Source of the DNA: Marixanthotalea marina
Lineage (GTDB): Bacteria; Bacteroidota; Bacteroidia; Flavobacteriales; Flavobacteriaceae
Direction: 5' to 3'
Length of the DNA stretch: 64,000 nucleotides
Assembly: GCA_018883545.1 (NCBI GenBank)
Contig: JAHLEH010000001.1
Location: forward strand, 124,001 to 188,000
Part shown: piece after piece, positions 57,111 to 64,000 of the stretch
Position numbering within the stretch: the first letter of the stretch is position 1
How the letters are laid out: every line of letters starts with the position of its first letter
Made by a program: the position numbers and the translations under genes
The notes under the pieces: generated by a model
What the model was told of the DNA's origin: nothing
Databases searched by the model: none
Seen by the model: the letters and a program-made list of their open reading frames with translations, nothing else

Positions 57111-58931
57111 TTTAATGCGTTTTCCTAAATAAACCAGTTTATAGCCTTTTTCTACATTTTCAATAGCTTTGTTATTGGAAGATATAATTTCCAAAACTCC
57201 CCTCTTATCTTTTACCAAAAGCGGTATAATATCTTCATCCTTATTGATTTTTTCAATCAATTCTTCATAATGCTTTCTGCTTTCAATTTCAGTTTCGTGT
57301 ATTTTAGGAAACTTCCGCGCCACTTCAGAAAGCTGTATAAAATCGTCCGTATGGGAAAAAAGACCTTCTTTTGGACTGTTTTCAGGATCGTTCATTTCAT
57401 CCACAGTAATGAGCCTAAACGAACCGTTTTCACCAAACTGATCCTTGAATTTTTCAATAGCATATTTGTTAATATCGGCACTGGCTGTTAAGGCCATTAA
57501 AAACCCAACATCGTTAAGTTCTATATTATCTTCTAAGGTTTCCGAATAAATATCTGTATTAAGAGCCTCTAAACCAGATTCTCTAGCCAATTTAATATTG
57601 GTTTGGTTACTGTCTATAAGCACCACATGCCTTCCATTGTCTTCTAAATAATTACCTATTAACCTGGAAAACTGTGAAGCACCAATAATTAAAATACCCT
57701 CCGACCTCTTTAGAAAAACACCCACGGCTTTTGCAAACATTCTGGCCGTGGTAGCGTTAAAAAGAACCGTTCCCAATACCACCATAAAAACCAATGGCGT
57801 TATGTATTGTGCGTCTAAAACGCCATTCTTAGCTAGTTTAAGTCCAAAAAGCGATGCGATACCAGCAGCAACAATACCGCGAGGACCTACCCAACCTATA
57901 AACAATCGTTCATTGAGCTTTAAATTAGAACCAAACGTGCTAATAAATACTCCGAATGGGCGTATTAAGAATACCACCAAGGCAAACAGAATAAGCGAGT
58001 TCCAATTATAGATTAGCAATAGATCGTCCATGTTAATATTAGCTGCCAATAAAATGAACAGAATAGAGATAAGCAATACGCTTAACGATTCTTTAAAATA
58101 AAGAAGCTCTTTTAGGTATGGTGAGTTGGAATTTCCCAACACCATACCCATTACTACTACCGCCAATAAACCAGATTCGTGGGCAAAAGCATCGGATAAT
58201 ACAAACACCCCTAAAACAGCCGCTAGCGCAAATACATTAAGTAAATAGTGTGGCACCCATTTTTTGTTGATTAAAAAGTTTAATGTGTGGGCAAACGTAA
58301 ATCCAAAAGTAGAACCAAATAAAACTATTTTACCAAACTCAATCAAGGCTGTTTTGGTAAACTCGCCACCTCCTTCAACACTAATAAACTCAAATACAAG
58401 TACCGCAACCAAAGCACCTATGGGATCTATTAGGATGCCCTCCCATTTTAAAACAGCCGACACGTCCTTCTTTAAAGGAATGTTCCTTAAAATGGGTGTA
58501 ATTACAGTGGGACCCGTAACTATAATTAAGGAAGAAAACAAAAACGATATTTCCCAGCTTAAGTAAAATATATAATGTGCTGCTATCGCAGCTCCAAAAA
58601 AGGTAACCAAAGACCCAATGGTAATAAGCTTGGTAATAATGGGGCCTACATTTCTAATTTCGCTGAACCTTAATGTTAAGCCTCCTTCAAACAGAATAAT
58701 ACTTATGGCCAACGATACAAAGTAAAACAAGCTTTCGCCTGGAAAAAGGCCCTCATTACCATTCCACATAGGTTCAATCCACTTGCTTCCATCTGTAGAC
58801 AAGAACTCGGAGGCAATAGGCCCTACTAAAAGACCTATAAGTATTAAAGGTAAAATGGCCGGTATTTTAAATCTCCATGCAACCCATTGTGCCAATATTC
58901 CTAAAATAATGATACCCGCTAATTCTATCAT
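57108..58931 (-). CDS. Cation:proton antiporter (CPA1-like) with TrkA-N domain
   Basis: Inner-membrane Na+ or K+/H+ antiporter of 607 residues. About a dozen membrane helices fill residues 1-400, with the family phrases LLVGPIASEFLS, LFEGGLTLRF and SSLIIVTGPTVITPI, the last of which matches the ion-binding helix region of CPA antiporters. A cytoplasmic Rossmann RCK/TrkA-N domain (residues about 405-530, GILIIGASQFSRLIGNYL) would bind a nucleotide and gate the pump. It is convergent with the GH31 gene, and followed by another transporter gene. Ion specificity is not determined. Confidence 0.88.
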   Translation of the reverse strand: MIELAGIIILGILAQWVAWRFKIPAILPLILIGLLVGPIASEFLSTDGSKWIEPMWNGNEGLFPGESLFYFVSLAISIILFEGGLTLRFSEIRNVGPIITKLITIGSLVTFFGAAIAAHYIFYLSWEISFLFSSLIIVTGPTVITPILRNIPLKKDVSAVLKWEGILIDPIGALVAVLVFEFISVEGGGEFTKTALIEFGKIVLFGSTFGFTFAHTLNFLINKKWVPHYLLNVFALAAVLGVFVLSDAFAHESGLLAVVVMGMVLGNSNSPYLKELLYFKESLSVLLISILFILLAANINMDDLLLIYNWNSLILFALVVFLIRPFGVFISTFGSNLKLNERLFIGWVGPRGIVAAGIASLFGLKLAKNGVLDAQYITPLVFMVVLGTVLFNATTARMFAKAVGVFLKRSEGILIIGASQFSRLIGNYLEDNGRHVVLIDSNQTNIKLARESGLEALNTDIYSETLEDNIELNDVGFLMALTASADINKYAIEKFKDQFGENGSFRLITVDEMNDPENSPKEGLFSHTDDFIQLSEVARKFPKIHETEIESRKHYEELIEKINKDEDIIPLLVKDKRGVLEIISSNNKAIENVEKGYKLVYLGKRIK

Positions 58932-59037
58932 AAACTATATTTTGCTGTTAAATTACAATTTTATTCTATTTAATTGGGACTACCAAGATACTGATGGTGC
59001 TTTTTTGCTTACTATTCTAAGCTTTGGTGGTTTGATT

Positions 59038-60813
59038 TTAAAATGGGAAAAAATATGGAATAACAAAAGAAGCTGCCAACCAAATAAGTAAATTTAATGG
59101 TGTTCCTACGCGTAAAAAATCGTTAAATCTATAATTACCAGGAGCATATACCATGGTATTTGTTGGATAACTCATAGGTGTCATAAATGTTAAGGAACAC
59201 GCAAACATAACGGCTATCAAAAATGGTCGTTCGCTAATGCCCATTATAGAGGCCAAACTTATAACAACTGGGGTAAGCAATGCTGCCGTAGCCTTGCTCG
59301 ATATAAGGTTGGTTGATATAAGGGTTACTAAATACAATAAGCTTAGCGTAATTTGAGGGCTATATTGGCCCAATGAGTTTTTTATAAAATCTGCTATAAG
59401 TTGGTCTCCTCCAACCTTTTCCAAAGCAGTTCCCATAGACAGTACCCCAGCCATCATAAAAATAACCTTCCACTCTACGGCATTATATGCCTCTACCGGA
59501 CTTAAAATTTTGGTCATAATCATCAGTAAGGCGCCTATCATGGCACTAATCAATATGGTAGTAAGATTAAGAGAAGCTGCCAAAACAACCCCTATACCAA
59601 TTAATACCGCTGGTATTGCCTTTTTTAACTCAACGCGCTGTTTTTGGTATTCAGAAAGTGTTACTACCAGTTTCTTCGCTTCTAGGTTTTTTATTTCCTC
59701 TTTCTGTCCCAAAACCAAGAGCATATCGCCCTCCTTTAACTTTACGGCTGATAATTTATCGAACAAGATTTCGTCCCGCTTGCGAATGGCCAATACCGAC
59801 AGATTGTAGCGTCTATTGAAACGTATGGATTTTAGGGACTCTTGTGCCAATCCAGAACCAAAAGGAATAATTACTTCATATATATTGTAATTATCGGGCT
59901 TAGCATTTGTACTGTTTAAGAATTTGCTCCCCTTTACCTTGTAGCCCGAAACACCTAAAAGCTTATGTACTTTTTGTGGTGGTAAAACAACCTTTAAAAT
60001 ATCTTTATACAAAATAATGGTTTCAGGCCCCAAATCGTGCCTTAATTCACCTTCCCTGGTTATCGATAAAATATTAACATTATAATCCAATACCAATTTA
60101 GAATTAACTATGGCTTTGTTGATATCTGCACAGCCTTCTTCAACTACAATTTCTATGATATATTTCTCAACCTCCTTGGTAAGCTTATTATCTTCTTCTT
60201 TACGTTTAGGCAATAAAATGGGGGCAATAAAAAAAAGGTATAGAAACCCAATAAGTAGCAAACAAAGAGCGGCAGCACTAAATTCGAACATTCCAAACGC
60301 TTCCAAACCAAATTTCTTGGTATAACTACTTATTAATATGTTGGTTGAGGTTCCAATTAGTGTACAGGTGCCTCCAAAAAGTGCAGCAAACGATATGGGC
60401 ATTAATAACTTTTGAGGATTAATGTTCGTTTCCCTACAAACTGTAAGTGCCATTGGCAACATTAAAGCAACAACGGCCGTGTCGTTAATAAATGCTGAAA
60501 AGAAAGCTGTGAGAATACAAAACACTGTGAGAGCTACTGTATAGTGTATTTTTGCAAGTTTTATAACATAGTCGCTAAGTCCATTTAAGGCTCCCGAATT
60601 GAAAATACCCCCACTCACAACAAATATACAGCCCAATGTTAAAGTGGCTGGATGGTTAAACCCCGAAAAACCTTCTTCTGGGTTAAGCACGCCTGCAACT
60701 ATAAAAAGTGCCATAATTATAATAGACGTGGTATCTATTGAAAAGTAATCCTTTACAAAGAGAAAAACCCCAACCCCTATAATGCAGAAAGTAATAATTA
60801 AATCAATGCCCAT
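59038..60813 (-). CDS. SLC13/DASS-type permease with TrkA-C domains
   Basis: Inner-membrane transporter of 591 residues, divided into two blocks of helices (residues about 1-190 and 395-591). The block ends carry the DASS signatures GGTCTLIGTSTNILI and SKATAALLTPVVISLAS. Between them are two RCK/TrkA-C domains (YIIEIVVEEGCADINKAIVN and NLSVLAIRKRDEILFD), a layout seen in the YfbS/SAC1-like branch of putative sulfate or anion transporters. Substrate is unproven. It lies 106 bases upstream of the antiporter on the same strand; both may be regulated by nucleotide binding to their TrkA-type domains. Confidence 0.88.
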   Translation of the reverse strand: MGIDLIITFCIIGVGVFLFVKDYFSIDTTSIIIMALFIVAGVLNPEEGFSGFNHPATLTLGCIFVVSGGIFNSGALNGLSDYVIKLAKIHYTVALTVFCILTAFFSAFINDTAVVALMLPMALTVCRETNINPQKLLMPISFAALFGGTCTLIGTSTNILISSYTKKFGLEAFGMFEFSAAALCLLLIGFLYLFFIAPILLPKRKEEDNKLTKEVEKYIIEIVVEEGCADINKAIVNSKLVLDYNVNILSITREGELRHDLGPETIILYKDILKVVLPPQKVHKLLGVSGYKVKGSKFLNSTNAKPDNYNIYEVIIPFGSGLAQESLKSIRFNRRYNLSVLAIRKRDEILFDKLSAVKLKEGDMLLVLGQKEEIKNLEAKKLVVTLSEYQKQRVELKKAIPAVLIGIGVVLAASLNLTTILISAMIGALLMIMTKILSPVEAYNAVEWKVIFMMAGVLSMGTALEKVGGDQLIADFIKNSLGQYSPQITLSLLYLVTLISTNLISSKATAALLTPVVISLASIMGISERPFLIAVMFACSLTFMTPMSYPTNTMVYAPGNYRFNDFLRVGTPLNLLIWLAASFVIPYFFPF

Positions 60814-60843
60814 TTGCCAAGCTTATTTAGAATTATTAAGTAC

Positions 60844-61203
60844 TTAATCTTCCTTTTTGTTGGCCTCAGACATGTAATACAATTTTTTTAGGCTTTTCTT
60901 CAACAAGGAAAAACGATAAATTCCAATCACAAAAAAAAGAACACTAAAAAAGAGGGAAATATAGGCCAAAAACCTAAAATTTGGAAAAATTTCCAATTGA
61001 AAAAAAGCGATTCCTCCAAGTAACAAATATAACGAAGACCGAATATACGAAAGCAAGGTACGTTCGTTTGCCAAGCGGGTACGCTCTATTGCTAAATAAT
61101 CCCTTAAAATAACCTCTTCATCGGGCTTAAAATCCCGTCCAAATCTCAAAAGTTTCATTTTTTTGATTTTAAGTGGTGATTCTATGATTTTTTTTATTTC
61201 CAT
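60844..61203 (-). CDS. DUF202 membrane protein
   Basis: A 119-residue inner-membrane protein. The signature LRDYLAIERTRLANERTLLSYIR marks DUF202 (YidH family). Two hydrophobic stretches follow (SSLYLLLGGIAFFQLEIF and FLAYISLFFSVLFFVIGIY). The role of the family is unknown in bacteria. A second in-frame ATG lies 15 codons in (MKLLRFGRDF) and could be the start. It lies 30 bases upstream of the SLC13-type gene and may be cotranscribed with it. Confidence 0.85.
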   Translation of the reverse strand: MEIKKIIESPLKIKKMKLLRFGRDFKPDEEVILRDYLAIERTRLANERTLLSYIRSSLYLLLGGIAFFQLEIFPNFRFLAYISLFFSVLFFVIGIYRFSLLKKSLKKLYYMSEANKKED

Positions 61204-61382
61204 GTTAAAAATGAATGTACGTATCTAAATTTAATCGATTTTTTAATAGTTTCAAAAAATGCCCTTATTTTATGTTAAAAATATCTAATAAAATCGGTGA
61301 TTTTTAGGCTTCTACAAAGGCTTTTAGTAATTTGCAATACTTTTTGGTTTTTATTAAAACCCCATTAAATAAAAATTGGTTA

Positions 61383-62246
61383 GTGACATTATATCCTATA
61401 AATTCTGGAAATTTTAAACTCGATGGAGGCGCTATGTTTGGTGTGGTTCCAAAATCCATTTGGCAAAAAACCAATCCTGCCGATAGCAACAACATGATAG
61501 ACCTTACCGCCCGTTGCTTATTGATTGAAGACGGAAAAAGGCTCATTTTAGTCGATACCGGTATGGGGATTAAGCAATCGGATAAATTTTTTGGCTATTA
61601 TTATTTATGGGGAAACGACACATTGGAAAAATCCCTGAAACACTATGGATTTACGCCAGATGATATTACCGATGTTTTTTTAACACATCTGCATTTTGAT
61701 CATTGCGGTGGTGCCATAACATGGAATAAAGACCATACCGGTTACCAATCCGTATTTAAAAATGCCCGTTACTGGAGCAACAAAAGCCATTGGGATTGGG
61801 CCACAAAGCCCAATAAAAGGGAAAAAGCATCGTTTTTAAAAGAGAATATTTTACCCATTCAAGAAAGCGGCCAACTTAACTTTACGGCTTTACCGCAAGA
61901 CGATATGATTAAAAATTCGGAACTTGGCTTTGACATTTTTTTTGCCAACGGACATACCGAAAAGCAAATGATTCCAGTAATAAATTATAAAGGCAAAACC
62001 ATCTGCTTTATGGCCGATTTATTGCCAACCGTAGGACATCTGCCTTTACCCTTTATTATGGGTTACGATACAAGGCCATTGCTGACCTTAAATGAAAAAG
62101 AATCATTTCTCAATTTGGCAGCAAATAACAATTATTATTTATTTTTAGAGCACGATCCCTACAACGAGATTATAACCGTAAAACATACCGAAAAAGGCGT
62201 AAGATTAAATGAAGTATATACCGCCAAGGACATTTTCGGTACCTAA
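61383..62246 (+). CDS. MBL-fold metallo-hydrolase
   Basis: Metallo-beta-lactamase-fold hydrolase of 287 residues, probably cytoplasmic. The metal motif is in FLTHLHFDHCGGAI, a further histidine in FFANGHTEKQMIP, an aspartate in CFMADLLPTVGH and the last histidine in FLEHDPY. No ATG exists upstream of the first conserved residues. A GTG at 61383 gives the N-terminus MTLYPINSGNFKLDGGAMFGV, which looks like that of related flavobacterial proteins. The longer frame starting at a TTG (61332) adds 17 residues that I do not trust. The substrate is unknown; related enzymes act on esters, lactones or thioesters. Confidence 0.85.
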   Translation: MTLYPINSGNFKLDGGAMFGVVPKSIWQKTNPADSNNMIDLTARCLLIEDGKRLILVDTGMGIKQSDKFFGYYYLWGNDTLEKSLKHYGFTPDDITDVFLTHLHFDHCGGAITWNKDHTGYQSVFKNARYWSNKSHWDWATKPNKREKASFLKENILPIQESGQLNFTALPQDDMIKNSELGFDIFFANGHTEKQMIPVINYKGKTICFMADLLPTVGHLPLPFIMGYDTRPLLTLNEKESFLNLAANNNYYLFLEHDPYNEIITVKHTEKGVRLNEVYTAKDIFGT

Positions 62247-62273
62247 ATTAGAGACTAATTCAAATATATAAAC

Positions 62274-63884
62274 ATGAACACATTTAAATCATTATTTGTT
62301 TCGGCCTTTGCAGCCGTTTTTATTTATGGTTGTGGAAGTACAGCTCCCATAATTTCAACCCCTATTGAAAATATAGATTCCTCTCCCTTAAAAGTTTCAG
62401 AGCTTACCGAAGAGGAGCAACACACTTGGGGTCATTTAGATTTGGCTAAGGACACTATTCCTGGAATGAGCGTTAACAAGGCCTATGATGAAATTATTAA
62501 AAACAACAAGGGCGAAACCGTAATTGTTGCCGTGATTGATACGGGTATAGATATTGACCATGAAGATTTAAGCAGCGTTATTTGGAACAACCCAAAAGAG
62601 ATACCAAACAACGGCATTGATGACGACAAAAACGGTTATGTAGACGATATGCACGGTTGGAACTTTTTGGGAGATGCCTATAACGAACAGTTGGAATTTG
62701 TACGCATTTTAGCTAGCAAAGACACCAATCACCCCGAATATGCAAAAGCCAAAGCCGAATACGAAGAAGAATATGAAAAATACACAGGTTTAAAAAACAA
62801 TTACGAACAGTTTTTACAGCAATTGAACATAGCAGATGAAACCATCATAACACATTTAAACAAAAAAGACTACACCCAAGAAGACGTTAATAATATTACT
62901 TCCGAAGATGAAAAAATTAAGCAGTCGGTAGCACTTATGCAATACGTTTATAGTTTAGATATGGACACTGCAGATGAGGTTAGAAAAGAACTCACCGAAG
63001 GCATTAAATACTACACAGAGCGTCTTAACTATAATTTAAATATAGACTTTAAAGGCCGTACCACAGGAGACGACCCAGACGATATGTCTACAAAATATTA
63101 CGGTAACAATAATGTGAGGCCAAGTGAAAAAGATGAAAGCCACGGCACGCACGTAGCTGGTATTATTGCAGCCGTTCGTAATAACGGTAAGGGCGCAGAC
63201 GGTGTTGCCAATAATGTAAAAATAATGTCAATTCGCGCTGTACCTAATGGCGACGAGTACGACAAAGACGTTGCTTTGGCCATTCGATACGCTGTAGATA
63301 ATGGCGCTAAGGTTATTAACGGTAGTTTTGGAAAATACTATTCACCCCACAGCGATTGGGTACGCGATGCCATTGCCTATGCGGGTAAACACGACGTACT
63401 TTTTGTAAATGCTGCCGGTAACGAAGGTGAGGATTTAGATAAAAAAGCCGTGTATCCTAACGATCAAGTGGATAATGGCCCCGAAGTATCCGATAATTTT
63501 ATAACGATCGGTGCTTTGGCTCCAGACTATGGTCCTAATATGGTGGCCAGTTTTTCAAATTACGGAAAAATAAATGTGGATGTGTTTTCGCCTGGAGCAA
63601 AAATATACTCTACCACACCCGAAAATGAATATGATTCTAAAAGCGGTACCTCTATGGCTGCTCCTGGTGTAGCTGGTGTGGCTGCATTAATTCGTTCTTA
63701 TTATCCAAAACTTTCGGCTTCACAAGTTAAAAAAGTACTTATGGAATCTGGTCTGCCCATAAAAACCAATGTGGTGGTTGCAGGCGACGATGACAATGTA
63801 AAACCGTTTTCAAGTTTAACCAAATCTGGCAAAATGGTTAATGCTTACAATGCATTGATTATGGCGTCTCAATTGTCTAAATAA
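62274..63884 (+). CDS. Subtilisin-like (S8) lipoprotein protease
   Basis: Serine protease anchored to the envelope; the signal peptide ends in FIYGC with the lipid cysteine C20. The catalytic triad is complete: D89 in AVIDTGIDIDHED, H290 in ESHGTHVAGI and S460 in SGTSMAAPGVAG, with the oxyanion asparagine N383 in NAAGNEG. Between D89 and H290 there are about 200 residues, far more than the 30-40 usual in subtilisins. The insert is highly charged and helical (AEYEEEYEKYTGLKNNYEQF). It starts 27 bases after the MBL gene, so cotranscription is likely. A second lipoprotein gene follows at once. Confidence 0.9.
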   Translation: MNTFKSLFVSAFAAVFIYGCGSTAPIISTPIENIDSSPLKVSELTEEEQHTWGHLDLAKDTIPGMSVNKAYDEIIKNNKGETVIVAVIDTGIDIDHEDLSSVIWNNPKEIPNNGIDDDKNGYVDDMHGWNFLGDAYNEQLEFVRILASKDTNHPEYAKAKAEYEEEYEKYTGLKNNYEQFLQQLNIADETIITHLNKKDYTQEDVNNITSEDEKIKQSVALMQYVYSLDMDTADEVRKELTEGIKYYTERLNYNLNIDFKGRTTGDDPDDMSTKYYGNNNVRPSEKDESHGTHVAGIIAAVRNNGKGADGVANNVKIMSIRAVPNGDEYDKDVALAIRYAVDNGAKVINGSFGKYYSPHSDWVRDAIAYAGKHDVLFVNAAGNEGEDLDKKAVYPNDQVDNGPEVSDNFITIGALAPDYGPNMVASFSNYGKINVDVFSPGAKIYSTTPENEYDSKSGTSMAAPGVAGVAALIRSYYPKLSASQVKKVLMESGLPIKTNVVVAGDDDNVKPFSSLTKSGKMVNAYNALIMASQLSK

Positions 63885-63891
63885 GATATTA

Positions 63892-64000
63892 ATGTATAAA
63901 TTTTTTATCTATACTGTTGGGTTGGCAATGCTTTTTACATCCTGTAAAAGTATTGCCCAACCAACGGAAACACAATTGTCCTCAAATCAATCAGGTTATT
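63892..64000 (+). CDS. Start of a lipoprotein gene (partial, runs off the window)
   Basis: An ATG seven bases after the protease stop codon opens MYKFFIYTVGLAMLFTSCKS, a lipoprotein signal peptide whose lipobox FTSC puts the lipidated cysteine at residue 18. The frame stays open to the window edge (36 codons). The tight spacing suggests it is cotranscribed with the protease. Nothing can be said of the mature protein. Confidence 0.7.
   Translation, partial: MYKFFIYTVGLAMLFTSCKSIAQPTETQLSSNQSGY

Overview
The window looks like ordinary chromosome of a member of the Flavobacteriaceae (Bacteroidetes), probably marine or otherwise heterotrophic. This is inferred from the low G+C content, the flavobacterial promoter elements (-7 box TAnnTTTG, once with TTTG exactly 19 bp upstream), the near absence of Shine-Dalgarno sequences, and family content: a viroplasmin-type RNase H, the long PurF form, Bacteroidetes-type AddA/AddB, an OmpA protein with thrombospondin type-3 repeats, the yicC-gmk-nadD block and an ASPIC/UnbV FG-GAP protein. 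There is no rRNA operon, CRISPR array, prophage, integrase or complete insertion sequence.

Layout. 1-5.7 kb: RNase H, a PAS-LuxR regulator, a PfkB kinase, purF, two tandem copies of a probable small RNA, and superoxide dismutase. 5.8-14.2 kb: addA, an OmpA-family porin-like gene, addB and a fructokinase-like kinase. 14.3-19.7 kb: an FG-GAP lipoprotein and a secreted GH2 beta-galactosidase. 19.9-22 kb: a secreted orphan, tRNA-Ala with an overlapping GIY-YIG nuclease gene, and a universal stress protein. 22.1-27.7 kb: DsbD, YicC, guanylate kinase, NadD and a secreted carbohydrate esterase. 27.8-29.05 kb: an overlapping pair made of an unknown gene and a PIN-domain gene. 29.3-39.4 kb: an LpxH-like phosphatase, a glycosyltransferase, GH1 beta-glucosidase, aldehyde dehydrogenase, an FAD/Fe-S dehydrogenase, and a WYL regulator divergent from dinB. 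39.5-49.6 kb: an orphan membrane TPR protein, tRNA(CAU) with a second overlapping GIY-YIG gene, methylmalonyl-CoA epimerase, rbfA, a LolE/FtsX-type permease, dusB, lepA and a TPR histidine kinase with its response regulator. 49.9-57 kb: the glycogen/alpha-glucan operon glgA-glgC-glgB with a GH31 alpha-glucosidase downstream. 57.1-64 kb: two transporters carrying TrkA-type cytoplasmic domains, a DUF202 protein, an MBL-fold hydrolase, a subtilase lipoprotein and the start of another lipoprotein.

The most unusual signal is found twice, 20 kb apart. In each case a small GIY-YIG nuclease gene runs into an intact tRNA gene and takes its stop codon from inside the tRNA. It is preceded by a dead copy of the 5' part of that same tRNA, broken by palindromic inserts. 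The two loci use different tRNAs (Ala-GGC and a CAU tRNA), yet the cassettes have nearly the same length (about 320 and 330 bp). This looks like a family of tRNA-targeting mini-elements that rebuild the tRNA they enter. Second in interest are the tandem small RNA genes between purF and sodA, which share a promoter position, an internal stem and a terminator with a wobble-to-Watson-Crick change. Third are a paired TGACA-N6-TGTCA operator candidate in the WYL/dinB intergenic region and the unknown-plus-PIN gene pair.
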